Positions 25,752 to 34,094 of a stretch of 64,000 nucleotides of DNA are shown one piece after another. A program made the translations under genes and the position numbers. Origin of the DNA: an uncultured Chloroflexota bacterium (lineage in GTDB: Bacteria > Chloroflexota > Limnocylindria > Limnocylindrales > CSP1-4). The stretch lies in NCBI GenBank assembly GCA_903822495.1, contig CAIJPD010000050.1, forward strand, positions 1 through 64,000. The letters are read 5' to 3'. Every line of letters begins with the position of its first letter. Position 1 is the stretch's first letter. The notes under the pieces are model-generated. The model was not told where the DNA came from. It did not search any database and saw only the letters and a program-made list of their open reading frames with translations.

Positions 25752-26404
25752 CAAGCCGGGGCGCTCCGGTCCTCGATCTCCCAGGCATGGTCCAGGGCGT
25801 GCCAGGCGACGCGCCGGGCGGCGTAGCGGGGCGGCCACTTCTTGCCAGCCAGCGGGCTCCCGTCCGACGCCCGGCCGATTTCCTCAAGCATGGCGGCACG
25901 CAACTCAAGCATCGGTCGGGTGCCCCCGCCGGGGATGCCCATGACACCGGCGTACGCCCGCTCCGTGTCCTCCACGTGGCTCACGATCTTGTCGCGTTCG
26001 CGGCCCCCGCCGCGAGGCCCCTTGCGCAACGCCGCGGGAGCCGCCGCAGCGGCCCGGTCAAGCACGGCCCAGCACCCGGCAAGCAGCGCGGCATCGCGCG
26101 AGGCGTCGTCGGCGCTCGACGGCGCGCGGTCGGCCTCACCGACGACGCCCGGTGCGCCGAAGTCGGTCGTCGCAGTACCCGGCACTCGCTCCACGATCTC
26201 GACGTCACCCGCCGACGCGTCCGGCTCGAACCCGATACCCGCCTCCGCCACCACGGCGGCATACCGCGGCAGGGCGGCAACCAGGGCTTCGACGGCCTCC
26301 GATTCGGTCTTCCCGGACCGGGCCAGGCCGGTCCAGTCCAGGGCGCAGGCGAACGTCCGCTTCGAACCCGCCTCGATCAGGACGCGCAAGGCGTTGTCAC
26401 TCAT
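25751..26404 (-). CDS. uncharacterised protein with DinB-like C-terminus
   Basis: The 217-residue product begins MSDNALRVLIEAGSKRTF and has no membrane segments. Its C-terminal part (KKWPPRYAARRVAWHALDHAWEIEDR) has the histidine-containing helix typical of DinB-type four-helix bundles, and the middle contains ERDKIVSHVEDTERAYAG, another helix with a possible metal-binding histidine. The N-terminal 90 residues look like a separate alpha/beta domain. Assignment to the DinB superfamily is tentative. Start and stop overlap both neighbours (ATGA and TGATG). Confidence 0.6.
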   Translation of the reverse strand: MSDNALRVLIEAGSKRTFACALDWTGLARSGKTESEAVEALVAALPRYAAVVAEAGIGFEPDASAGDVEIVERVPGTATTDFGAPGVVGEADRAPSSADDASRDAALLAGCWAVLDRAAAAAPAALRKGPRGGGRERDKIVSHVEDTERAYAGVMGIPGGGTRPMLELRAAMLEEIGRASDGSPLAGKKWPPRYAARRVAWHALDHAWEIEDRSAPA

Positions 26405-28074
26405 GGCGCGAAGGGTACCGTCCGGCGCAGCACCCTGGCCTCCCAAGGCCCCATTGCCCAAGGCCCGCCCGCATCGGGTGCGCCGGCCCCGTTGCCGAGA
26501 ACGACCTCGGCAGACGCCCATCCCGCGGCATCCGGGATACCCGCCAGGGTCGGCTGGCTACGGCAATTCGCAACAACCAGCAGCTCGGTCGTGTCCAGCC
26601 CTCGCGTGAAGGCCCAGATCCGCTCGTCGTCCGCGAGCAGCAGGCGGAAGTCACCAAACGCCACCGCCCGTTCGGTCCGCCGCAGCTCGATCAGGCGGCG
26701 ATACCAGTGGAAGACCGAATCGGGGTCGGCGAGCTCCGCCTGGGCGTTGATCTCCGTGTGGTTCGGGTTGACGTTGATCCACGGCTCACCCGATGTGAAG
26801 CCGGCGTTGGGTGAGGCATCCCAGTGCATGGGCGTCCGGGCGTTGTCGCGACCCATCCGACGGAGGTCTGCGAGTACCGCACCAGGATCACGACCGGCCG
26901 CGGTGGCCGCCGCGACGTGGTTGAGTGCCTCGATGTCCCGGACGTCACCGGTCGACCGGAACGGCGCATTGGTCATTCCCAGCTCCTCGCCCTGGTAGAC
27001 GAACGGCGTCCCGCGGTGGAGGTGGAGGATCGCGGCCAGCGCCTTGGCCGACGCAACGCGGTGCTCCCCGTCGTCGCCGAATCGCGACACGGCCCGCGGC
27101 TGATCGTGGTTGCTCCAGTACAGGCTGTTCCAGCCCACCCCGGAGAGCCCGTCCTGCCAGCGCGCCAGGGAGGCCTTCAGGTCGATCAGCCGCAGGGGCC
27201 TGGCGTCCCACTTCGTCGCGCCCTGATCCAGCTGGACGTGCTCGAACTGGAAGACCATGTCGAGCTCGAGCCTGGCCGGATCGGTCAGCAGGCGCGCCTC
27301 CCCGACCCCGACGCCCGGCGTCTCGCCGACGACCAGGATGTCGTCCCGTCCGCCGAGGACCGCGCGTCGCATCTCGGCGAGGAACTCGTGGAGTCGGGGC
27401 CCGCCCAGCACGTGCGGGCCGAAGTCACCGAGCGCACCAGGCCGCCCGCTCTCGCTGGGTCCGTCAGGGAGCGCGGGGTCCTTCGAGATCATGTTGATGC
27501 AGTCCATCCGGAAGCCGTCGACGCCCCGGTCCAGCCACCAGCGCATCATCGCGTGGATGGCGGCCCGCACCCCGGAGGTCTCCCAGTTGAGATCGGGCTG
27601 CTTGCGCGAGAAGAGGTGGAGGTAGTGCTCGCCGGTCGCAGGATCCAGTTCCCAGGCCGGGCCGGAGAAGACGGACCCCCAGTTGTTCGGCTGCGCACCG
27701 GGCGACCCGGCCGCCATCCCGGCACGCGGCGGACGCCACCAGTACCAGCCGCGCCTGGGGCTGGCGATGCTTGAGCGGGATTCCGCGAACCACGGATGCT
27801 CGTCCGAGGTGTGGTTCACCACGAGGTCAAGGAGCAGGCGCATGCCGCGCGCGTGGAGGTCGGCCACCAGCGCATCGAAGCCGGCGAGCGTGCCGAACAG
27901 CGGGTCGATGTCCTGGTAGTCGCTGATGTCGTAGCCGTTGTCGTCCTGGGGCGAGCGGCAGACGGGCGTCAGCCAGACGGCCTCGACGCCCAGGCGCTGC
28001 AGGTAGTCCAGGCGTCCCCGGAGCCCCTCGATGTCGCCGATACCGTCGCCGTCTGCGTCGGAGAAGCTGCGCAC
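26401..28074 (-). CDS. GH13 alpha-glucosidase (oligo-1,6-glucosidase-like), unusual N-terminus
   Basis: The frame encodes a GH13 enzyme: DLVVNHTSDEHPWF, DGFRMDCINMISKD with the nucleophile aspartate, VVGETPGVGVG with the acid/base glutamate, and YWSNHDQPRAVSRFGDD with the third acid. This is the oligo-1,6-glucosidase or alpha-glucosidase branch, cytoplasmic and active on short alpha-glucosides. The indicated GTG start (28074) cuts the protein inside the first strand. The true family N-terminus (PWWKTAVVYQVYVRSFSD) is encoded just upstream, but between the in-frame TGA at 28158-28156 and this GTG there is no ATG, GTG or TTG. Translation may begin at a CTG (28152 or 28143) or the gene may be damaged or misread here. 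Confidence 0.82.
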   Translation of the reverse strand: MRSFSDADGDGIGDIEGLRGRLDYLQRLGVEAVWLTPVCRSPQDDNGYDISDYQDIDPLFGTLAGFDALVADLHARGMRLLLDLVVNHTSDEHPWFAESRSSIASPRRGWYWWRPPRAGMAAGSPGAQPNNWGSVFSGPAWELDPATGEHYLHLFSRKQPDLNWETSGVRAAIHAMMRWWLDRGVDGFRMDCINMISKDPALPDGPSESGRPGALGDFGPHVLGGPRLHEFLAEMRRAVLGGRDDILVVGETPGVGVGEARLLTDPARLELDMVFQFEHVQLDQGATKWDARPLRLIDLKASLARWQDGLSGVGWNSLYWSNHDQPRAVSRFGDDGEHRVASAKALAAILHLHRGTPFVYQGEELGMTNAPFRSTGDVRDIEALNHVAAATAAGRDPGAVLADLRRMGRDNARTPMHWDASPNAGFTSGEPWINVNPNHTEINAQAELADPDSVFHWYRRLIELRRTERAVAFGDFRLLLADDERIWAFTRGLDTTELLVVANCRSQPTLAGIPDAAGWASAEVVLGNGAGAPDAGGPWAMGPWEARVLRRTVPFAP

Positions 28075-28155
28075 GTAGACCTGGTATACGACGGCGGTCT
28101 TCCACCACGGCGCGCCGTCCGGATCGGATCCCCGAAGGGCCAGTGCAACCAGGAG

Positions 28156-28320
28156 TCAGGCCTCGTCCCGGAGCGGCTCCACAACCTCGTGGGCCACGAG
28201 CGCGGCGCCATCCGGTGCGGCCTTCTCGACGACGGCCGGGCGCCGAAACCTGAAGCCGACCAGGCCGGGCTGCGGTGGATCGCCGGGCGTCTGGCCCATC
28301 GAGTTGCTCGAGACGACCAT
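28156..28320 (-). CDS. short ORF in frame with the downstream glucosidase
   Basis: A 54-codon frame starting at an ATG 9 nt after the stop of the sulfite-oxidase-like gene. It encodes a Pro/Val-rich peptide ending VAHEVVEPLRDEA. Its TGA lies in the same frame as the GH13 gene, 81 nt before that gene's first conventional start, so readthrough or repair of this codon would fuse the two. It may be an independent small gene or the detached N-terminus of the glucosidase. Only AAGG stands as a weak ribosome binding site. Confidence 0.35.
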   Translation of the reverse strand: MVVSSNSMGQTPGDPPQPGLVGFRFRRPAVVEKAAPDGAALVAHEVVEPLRDEA

Positions 28321-28329
28321 GAGGTGGCC

Positions 28330-28923
28330 TTACTCGCTGTAGCGCTCTTCCTGCCAGGGCTCCGCGTTGTTGCTGTAGCCGTAGCGCTCCCAGAATCCGG
28401 GCTGGTCCCGATCCAGGAACTCCAGCCCGCGGATCCACTTGGCGCTCTTCCAGAAGTAGCGCTTGGGCAGCACCAGGCGGAGCGGCCAGCCGTGCTCCAG
28501 ATCGAGCGGCTTGCCGTCAAACGTGTCGGCCAGGAGCACGTCGTCGTCGTCGAGAACGGACAGCGGCACGTTCGTGGTGTAGCCCTGCTCCGCGTGCTCC
28601 AGCACGTGGGCGACGCTGGGCCGCACGCCCGCGCGGGCGAGGATCTCCTGGATGGGGACGCCCTCCCAGACCGTGTCCAGCTTGGTCCAGCGCGTCACGC
28701 AGTGGATGTCGGTGGTGACCGTCTTGCGGGGGAGCGCCTTGAACTCGTCCCACGTCAGCCGGAAGGGCGTATCGACCTCGCCGAAGACGCGGAAGTCCCA
28801 GGTCGCGATGTTGGTGTTGGGGACGGAGCCGTAGTGCAGCACCGGGAACTTGTCGGTCTTGTACTGGCCCGGCGGGACGCGGTCGGCGTCAGGGTCGGGC
28901 TGGCGGCTTCCGAAGAGCGGCAT
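28330..28923 (-). CDS. sulfite-oxidase-like molybdopterin oxidoreductase
   Basis: The 197-residue protein is a compact member of the sulfite oxidase/YedY-like molybdopterin fold. TTDIHCVTRWTKLDTVWEGV carries the cysteine that ligates molybdenum, WPLRLVLPKRYFWKSAKWIRG is the conserved binding block, and it ends with the family pattern GFWERYGYSNNAEPWQEERY. It has no signal peptide. CGGAG upstream supports the ATG at 28923. It heads a minus-strand run of tightly packed genes down to 23699. Confidence 0.9.
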   Translation of the reverse strand: MPLFGSRQPDPDADRVPPGQYKTDKFPVLHYGSVPNTNIATWDFRVFGEVDTPFRLTWDEFKALPRKTVTTDIHCVTRWTKLDTVWEGVPIQEILARAGVRPSVAHVLEHAEQGYTTNVPLSVLDDDDVLLADTFDGKPLDLEHGWPLRLVLPKRYFWKSAKWIRGLEFLDRDQPGFWERYGYSNNAEPWQEERYSE

Positions 28924-29006
28924 GACTGGGACTCCGGGAGGAATGGGCGGCCGGCCCGCCGATCGTACGCGTCGCCCGGCGGGCCGGCACACGGGACAGT
29001 TGTGGG

Positions 29007-29041
29007 TCGAGCGACCCCCGAGGGGTCCGGGGGTCGCTCGA
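29007..29041 (-). terminator. strong hairpin after the ABC transporter operon
   Basis: TCGAGCGACCCCCG (29007-29020) pairs perfectly with CGGGGGTCGCTCGA (29028-29041) around a 7-nt loop. It lies 77 nt beyond the stop of the substrate-binding protein gene on the minus strand. No T-run follows. Confidence 0.6.
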
Positions 29042-29117
29042 TGGCTGATGTGAGGCTTGCTTGACGGCCGGGCGGGACGCAGGGCCGCCGCACCGGCGCA
29101 GTTTGCCGGGTCCGGGC

Positions 29118-30044
29118 CTACTTGAGAAGCCCGTTCTCCTCGAGGAATGAGGTCGCGATCTCGGCGACGTCCTTCTTGTCGATCTCGTGGGCGACGCCGA
29201 TCTTCAGGAGGGCTTCGGTGGTCAGCTTGGCGCTGACGCCGTCGAGGAGTGCCGTGAAGGCCTTCTTGTCCTCGGCAGACAGCTTGGCGAGGAAGTCGTC
29301 ACGGACGATGGGCGCGAGGTTCTCGGCCGGCTGGGTGGCCTTGTCGTCCTGGAGGGCGACCAGGCCCACTGTGGACGCAGAGATCACCGGCTGTGTCGAG
29401 CACAGCTCGCCGATGTCGACCGCCTTGCCCTCGAGGGCGGCGGCGATCTCGGCGCCGCAGGCTCCGAGCAGCTTCACGCCCTTGGGCGGGAAGGTGATCT
29501 TGTAGGCATCCTTGAGCGCACCGGCACACAGGGGGTTGGTCTCGCACTCGGGCGGGAGGCCCCAGGTGAGCTTGTCCTGGACGGCGGCGAGGTCGCTCAT
29601 CTTCACGAGCCTGTACAGGTCCGCCGTCTCCTTGCGAACCACGAACGCGTTCGTGTCCTGGCCGGGCGAGAAGGCGAGCACGGAGATGCCGCCGCCCTTT
29701 CCCTTGAGGATGTCGCCCAGCGCCTTGGCGTTGGCCGCCGGATCGCCGGTCGTCTTCGTCTTGTCGTAGTAGCCGAGGCCCGAGCCGAGGTACTCGGGCT
29801 TCAGGTCGATCTGGGCGCTCTCGATGGCCGGCGAGGTGACCTTGCGGGCACCCAGGCCAAGGCTGCGCTCCACCTTGTAGCCGGCCTTCTCGAGGACCTG
29901 GGCATACATCTCGGCGACGACCTGGGCCTCATAGAAGCCGTCTGAGCCGACCTTGATGGTGGGCTTGCTGCTCCCTCCCGTCGCGCAGGCGCTCAACAGC
30001 ACCATGAGCGACGCCCCGAGAGCCAGCGTGCGGGAAAGCCGCAT
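29118..30044 (-). CDS. osmoprotectant-type ABC transporter substrate-binding lipoprotein
   Basis: The 308-residue protein has a lipoprotein signal (LGASLMVLLSACATGG) and the OpuAC/ProX-like periplasmic fold: IKVGSDGFYEAQVVAEMYAQVLEKAGYKVER is its opening region and PEYLGSGLGYY and a C-terminal helix-rich segment complete it. Family members bind glycine betaine, choline or related quaternary amines. AGGAGG lies 11 nt before the ATG, and a TATAGT -10 element is at 30111-30106, so this gene may be transcribed on its own in addition to the operon. Genes for two permeases and an ATPase lie directly upstream. Confidence 0.9.
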   Translation of the reverse strand: MRLSRTLALGASLMVLLSACATGGSSKPTIKVGSDGFYEAQVVAEMYAQVLEKAGYKVERSLGLGARKVTSPAIESAQIDLKPEYLGSGLGYYDKTKTTGDPAANAKALGDILKGKGGGISVLAFSPGQDTNAFVVRKETADLYRLVKMSDLAAVQDKLTWGLPPECETNPLCAGALKDAYKITFPPKGVKLLGACGAEIAAALEGKAVDIGELCSTQPVISASTVGLVALQDDKATQPAENLAPIVRDDFLAKLSAEDKKAFTALLDGVSAKLTTEALLKIGVAHEIDKKDVAEIATSFLEENGLLK

Positions 30045-30105
30045 CGTGGGTCGTCCTCCTTCCGCTCCCGGCCGCCAGGGTGCAGCGACGCTCAGGAGTC
30101 GGCCG

Positions 30106-30111
30106 ACTATA
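30106..30111 (-). promoter_or_regulatory. -10 element for the substrate-binding protein gene
   Basis: TATAGT on the minus strand lies about 60 nt before the ATG at 30044. It could drive extra synthesis of the binding protein, which is usually needed in excess over the transporter. No clear -35 hexamer was found. Confidence 0.4.
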
Positions 30112-30146
30112 CCAGCGGGTCCGATTCATCCCCGTGATGCGCCCCG

Positions 30147-30854
30147 TCAGGTCGGCTCCGCATGGACCGCAACCCGGCGCAGGCCGCGGGGCACCAGCGC
30201 CCGCTGGAGCAGCGCGAAGGCCAACTCGGCGGTGATCGCCATGCCCGCGACCAGGACCACCCCGGCCATCAGCCGGTCGTCCTCGTTGCGGGCGATGCCG
30301 TCGATGATGTAGCGCCCGAGGCCACCGTAGGCGACGACCGCGCCGAGCGTCGCGGTGGCGATCACCTGGACCGCCGCCGTCCGGAGTCCGCCGGCAACCA
30401 CCGGCAGGGCGAGCGGCAGCTCCACCTCGCTCAGAATCTGGACCTCGGTGAGACCCAGGCCACGGGCCGCCTCCACAAGGTCGCGGTCGACGGCACGGAT
30501 CCCCGCGAACGTGCCGATCAGGATCGGCGGAATCGCCAGCAGCCACATGGCGGTGAACGTGGGGATGACGGACAGGCCAAGGTCGGGGCTGAACCGGAGC
30601 GAGATGGGCAGGATGATCGCCAGGACGGCGTAGGACGGGATGGCCCGGCCCAGGTTGGCCACGTTGATCGCGACAGCCGCGTAGCGGCCCGTGTGGCCGA
30701 TCCATGCCCCGACCGGCAGCGCCACCAGCGCCGCGGCAAGCACCGATGGAATCGCGATCTCGAGGTGCTCAAGCATGCGTGTCGGGATCCCGTCGGGGCC
30801 CTGCCAGCGCGCCGCCGTGGTCAGCCAGGCGATCGTCGCGGTCAGGATCTCCAT
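30147..30854 (-). CDS. osmoprotectant-type ABC transporter permease
   Basis: A 235-residue membrane protein with the permease EAA loop (LVEAARGLGLTEVQILSEVELPLALP) and the OpuAB-like block ATLGAVVAYGGLGRYIIDG. It starts 7 nt after the stop of the other permease, and the two would form the heterodimeric membrane channel of the importer. Confidence 0.92.
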   Translation of the reverse strand: MEILTATIAWLTTAARWQGPDGIPTRMLEHLEIAIPSVLAAALVALPVGAWIGHTGRYAAVAINVANLGRAIPSYAVLAIILPISLRFSPDLGLSVIPTFTAMWLLAIPPILIGTFAGIRAVDRDLVEAARGLGLTEVQILSEVELPLALPVVAGGLRTAAVQVIATATLGAVVAYGGLGRYIIDGIARNEDDRLMAGVVLVAGMAITAELAFALLQRALVPRGLRRVAVHAEPT

Positions 30855-30861
30855 GGCGGGC

Positions 30862-31578
30862 CTACGCCCCGATCGGGTCGAGGCCGGCCAGCGCGGCGGA
30901 CGCGCCCGGCTGGACGTCCCGGTGCGACTCGGCCCACGGGGCGAGTCGGCGCTCCAGCCGGGCCAACGCGAAGTCGGAGGCCAGCGCGAGTGACACCGAG
31001 AGCGCGGCGCCCACGTACACCTTGGTCGGGAAGAAGCTGGCAATCCCCTCCTTGATGTACAGCCCCAGCCCGCCGAAGTTGTTGCCGATCAGCGTCACCA
31101 CCATGACCAGCCCGATCGTGGAGACCGAGGCCAGTCGGACCGCGGCGACAATCAGGGGGATGGCGATCGGCAGCTCCACGGCCAGGAAGCGCTGCCGACG
31201 GGTGTAGCCCAGGCCATCGGCGGCCTCCAGCACCTCCGGCGGCGCGGCGGCGAACCCGGCCGAGATGCCGCGGATCAGGACGAGCTGCGTGTACAGGACC
31301 AGCGGGATCTCCGCCGTCAGCAGCGAGAGGCCGGTGAACGGCACCAGGGCCGCGAACAGGGCCAGGCTGGGGATGGTGTAGACCACGCCGGCACCCGTGA
31401 TCAACGGCGCGAGGAGTCGCGGGCGACCCGCCGCCATCATCGCGAGCGCGAAGGCGACGGCAAACCCGACGGCCAGCGCCATGGCGCCCAGGCCCAGGTG
31501 CTGGAGTGTCCGCAGGGCGATGTCCCCCGCATGGGCGCCAATCCAGCCGAGGTCAAGCAACGGCTGATCAGCCAGCAT
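30862..31578 (-). CDS. osmoprotectant-type ABC transporter permease
   Basis: A 238-residue permease with YTIPSLALFAALVPFTGLS and the EAA loop APPEVLEAADGLGYTRRQRF followed by VELPIAIPLI. AAGGAG 7 nt upstream supports the ATG at 31578, which lies 11 bp inside the end of the ATPase gene. Confidence 0.92.
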   Translation of the reverse strand: MLADQPLLDLGWIGAHAGDIALRTLQHLGLGAMALAVGFAVAFALAMMAAGRPRLLAPLITGAGVVYTIPSLALFAALVPFTGLSLLTAEIPLVLYTQLVLIRGISAGFAAAPPEVLEAADGLGYTRRQRFLAVELPIAIPLIVAAVRLASVSTIGLVMVVTLIGNNFGGLGLYIKEGIASFFPTKVYVGAALSVSLALASDFALARLERRLAPWAESHRDVQPGASAALAGLDPIGA

Positions 31579-32602
31579 CCGGCGCTCCTTCGGCCGACCG
31601 CCGGAGAGATGCCGCAATCATGTCGATGGTCACGAGGCCGGTGACCGCCCCGGCGTCATCGACGACGGCGCCGGCCTGCACCCCGGCGTCCAGCAGCATG
31701 GACAGGGCATCCTTGAGCGACGTGCTCCGGTCAAGCATCGGGGCCATCGGCGGGAGGGGCCTGACCTCCGACGCGGCGCGAAGGTCCAGGTCCCCCACGA
31801 GGCGCAGCGACAGCCGCTTCAGCCCGCGATCCGCCCCCACGAACCGGGCGACGAAGTCCGACGCCGGCGCCGCGAGGATCTCGGCGGGGCTCCCAAACTG
31901 GGCCAGGCGGCCGCCGACCCCGAGCACCGCGATGCAGTCGCCCACCTTGATCGCCTCGTCGATGTCGTGGGTGACGAAGACGATCGTCCTGGCCAGGCCT
32001 TCCTGGAGGCGGAGGAACTCGTCCTGCAACCGCGCCCGGACGATGGGGTCCACGGCGCCAAACGGCTCGTCCATGAGCAGCACGGGCGGATCGGCCGCGA
32101 GGGCACGGGCCACCCCGACCCGCTGCCGCTCACCGCCTGAGAGCCGGGCGGGATAGCGGTCGCGGTCCACGGCCGGATCCAGGCCCACCAGCGCGAGCAA
32201 CTCATCGGTCCGCTCCCGCTGGCGGGCCGGCGACCAGCCAAGGAGGCGCGGCACCGTGGCCACGTTCTCTGCAACCGTCAGGTGCGGGAAGAGACCCACG
32301 TGCTGGATCACGTAGCCGATCGAGCGCCGCAGGTCCACCAGGTGGCGGCTGGCCGCGTCCACGCCGTCGATCAGCACGCGACCCGAGGTCGGCGCGATGA
32401 GCCGGTTGATCATCTTGAGCGTGGTGGTCTTGCCGCACCCGGACGGGCCCACCAGGACGCAGACCTGGCCGGCAGGAATCTCGAGGGAGAGGTCGTCGAC
32501 CGCGATCCGGCCGCCCGGTCCTGCGCCGTAGCGCCTGGTCACGTGCTCCAGGGTGATCCCCGCGGCGGCGCGGGTCGGCGTGCCGGTCGCGACGGCGCTC
32601 AT
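31568..32602 (-). CDS. osmoprotectant-type ABC transporter ATP-binding protein with CBS region
   Basis: The 344-residue ATPase has Walker A GPSGCGKTT, the signature LSGGERQRVGVARAL, Walker B LLMDEPFGAVDP and the switch histidine THDIDEAI. The last 80 residues (AGVQAGAVVDDAGAVTGLVTIDMIA) form a CBS-like regulatory segment, as in OpuA/ProV proteins where it senses ionic strength. The start at 32602 overlaps the upstream stop (ATGA). Confidence 0.93.
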   Translation of the reverse strand: MSAVATGTPTRAAAGITLEHVTRRYGAGPGGRIAVDDLSLEIPAGQVCVLVGPSGCGKTTTLKMINRLIAPTSGRVLIDGVDAASRHLVDLRRSIGYVIQHVGLFPHLTVAENVATVPRLLGWSPARQRERTDELLALVGLDPAVDRDRYPARLSGGERQRVGVARALAADPPVLLMDEPFGAVDPIVRARLQDEFLRLQEGLARTIVFVTHDIDEAIKVGDCIAVLGVGGRLAQFGSPAEILAAPASDFVARFVGADRGLKRLSLRLVGDLDLRAASEVRPLPPMAPMLDRSTSLKDALSMLLDAGVQAGAVVDDAGAVTGLVTIDMIAASLRRSAEGAPDAG

Positions 32603-33057
32603 CGCATCAGGTACTCGGGCAGCCCGGGCTCCCGGCCGTGCCAACGGTCGAACTCCTCGGTGGTCAGGCGGCCGAAGTGGTTGATGAAGTGACCGCCCTG
32701 CCCGCGGATGACCTCGACCGCGGCATGCATCTCGTCGGCGCCCCGTGGCCGCACGGAGATCACCGTTCGGCCATCTCGCGCGGCCGCCTCGTACCAGGCC
32801 AGGTCGGGCGCCTGGTCCATCATCAGGAACTCCACGATCCGGCGGAGCCGGCCGAGGAGCCCGTGCTGGGCGCCGGTCCCGTCGAAGGCCGTCGCCGCGG
32901 CCGTTCCGCGGTAGGTCTCGATCCGGCCTGGCTCGAACCCCGCCATGACCAGGGCCGCGACGGCGGCATCGGCGACCGCCGTCTCGTCAACGACGGCTAG
33001 GAGACGCCCACGCGGGTAGCGCAGGAAGTCGCCGATCGGCGGGTTGTGGTCCGGCAT
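32599..33057 (-). CDS. conserved-looking soluble protein in the ABC operon, unknown function
   Basis: A 152-residue protein with two alpha/beta segments, LLAVVDETAVADAAVAALVM near the N-terminus and a later GGHFINHFGRLTTEEFD block. The arrangement resembles a small ferredoxin-like stress protein, but I do not recognise the family. It overlaps the ATPase start by 4 nt, so it is part of the transporter operon and might regulate or accompany osmotic responses. Confidence 0.6.
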   Translation of the reverse strand: MPDHNPPIGDFLRYPRGRLLAVVDETAVADAAVAALVMAGFEPGRIETYRGTAAATAFDGTGAQHGLLGRLRRIVEFLMMDQAPDLAWYEAAARDGRTVISVRPRGADEMHAAVEVIRGQGGHFINHFGRLTTEEFDRWHGREPGLPEYLMR

Positions 33058-33136
33058 GGGCCGTGGGATCTCCTTGCTGTGGGCGCCTCCTGGAGGTCGG
33101 CGCTCGGGTGGCCAGACGACGGATCGAGCGGACCCC

Positions 33137-33415
33137 TCAGGCGTTGTCCAGCTCGCGTGAGATGGCGCGCAGGATGAACCTGGCCGCCTCGGCGCTCTTG
33201 CCGCCCAGCTTCTGGCCCTCGTCCTGCTCGAGCGCACGCTCGAGATCGGCCAGGAACAGGCCCAGGGTGGGTGTGCGCTCAAGCACACCGGCGGCGATGT
33301 CGGCGTGCAGGCCCGCCGCCGCCTGGCGGGCGTTGTCAACGGCGTGGCCCTTCGCTTCCAGTCGCTCGCGGAAGCGCGCCCGGGCCACGTCGGCGGCGGG
33401 ACCGTGGGAGGCCAC
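33137..33415 (-). CDS. small helical protein, unknown function
   Basis: A 92-residue, Ala/Glu/Arg-rich and probably all-helical protein (ARARFRERLEAKGHAVDNAR). It begins with a GTG 2 nt after the stop of the acetyltransferase gene. No recognised domain. Confidence 0.5.
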   Translation of the reverse strand: MASHGPAADVARARFRERLEAKGHAVDNARQAAAGLHADIAAGVLERTPTLGLFLADLERALEQDEGQKLGGKSAEAARFILRAISRELDNA

Positions 33416-33417
33416 GA

Positions 33418-34068
33418 TCAGCCCATGTCGCGGGTCGCGGGCCGGGTGCCTTGCGCCGGCCCCGGCGCCACGGCCTGGGCCTCCTGGGCCGGCTGCTCAG
33501 CTGCGGCGCTGCGGCGGGCGGCCCACTCGTGCCCGAGGATGCTCATCGTCAGCTCGTCCCAGCGCCGGCCGTCACGCCAGATCGCCTCGCGCGCCCGGCC
33601 CTCGATCAGGAGGCCGCAGCGCAGGTACGTGCGAATGGCTCGCTCGTTGAACTCGAACACCGAGAGCGCCACGCGGTGCAGGTGGAGGGTCTCGAAGGCA
33701 TGGGCCAGCATCAGCTGCGTCGCCTCGGTCCCGTGACCCTGCCCCCAGCAGTCGATCTCGCCGATCGTGATGTGGAAGAGGGCAGATCCGTTGTCGCCGT
33801 CCAGCTGGCTGAAGGCGCAGGTGCCGATGAGCCGCCCGTCAGCCTTGAGGTGGATGGCCATGGCCAGCGAGTCCGGCCCCACGACGCGGGAGAGGAAGAA
33901 GCGCTCGATCTCGATGGGGCGCATGGGACCGTCCTGGTAGCGCGTCAGGCGCGCGACTCGCGGATCTGCGTACCAGCGCCGGAAGGCCTCGACGTTCGCC
34001 GGAACGTGGCGGCGCAGGATCACACGCTCGCCGGTCAGCCGAACGGGGAACCACGCTTCGGAGCCCAT
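33418..34068 (-). CDS. RimJ/RimL-type GNAT acetyltransferase
   Basis: A 216-residue acetyltransferase: GERVILRRHVPANVEAFRRW opens the fold, GQGHGTEATQLMLAHAFETL is the acetyl-CoA-binding loop, and FNERAIRTYLRCGLLIEGRAR is the usual RimJ/RimL segment. An Ala/Gln/Pro-rich tail of about 35 residues follows. The ATG at 34068 is supported by TACCGT exactly 7 nt upstream. It heads the operon that continues into the ABC transporter. Confidence 0.87.
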   Translation of the reverse strand: MGSEAWFPVRLTGERVILRRHVPANVEAFRRWYADPRVARLTRYQDGPMRPIEIERFFLSRVVGPDSLAMAIHLKADGRLIGTCAFSQLDGDNGSALFHITIGEIDCWGQGHGTEATQLMLAHAFETLHLHRVALSVFEFNERAIRTYLRCGLLIEGRAREAIWRDGRRWDELTMSILGHEWAARRSAAAEQPAQEAQAVAPGPAQGTRPATRDMG

Positions 34069-34075
34069 GCGTCGC

Positions 34076-34087
34076 ACGGTATACCAT
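34076..34087. promoter_or_regulatory. two abutting back-to-back -10 elements, divergent leaderless promoters
   Basis: The 26-bp gap between the ATG codons at 34068 (minus) and 34095 (plus) divides exactly as 7 + 6 + 6 + 7. On the minus strand TACCGT (34081-34076) is 7 nt from its ATG; on the plus strand TACCAT (34082-34087) is 7 nt from its ATG. The junction forms the palindrome GGTATACC. Polymerase could not occupy both at once. Confidence 0.6.
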
Positions 34088-34094
34088 CCCCGCC

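Noticed and set aside
28150-28160. Selenocysteine or recoded TGA joining the short ORF to the glucosidase
   Set aside because: No stem-loop resembling a selenocysteine insertion element was seen directly after the TGA, and GH13 enzymes have no selenocysteine there.
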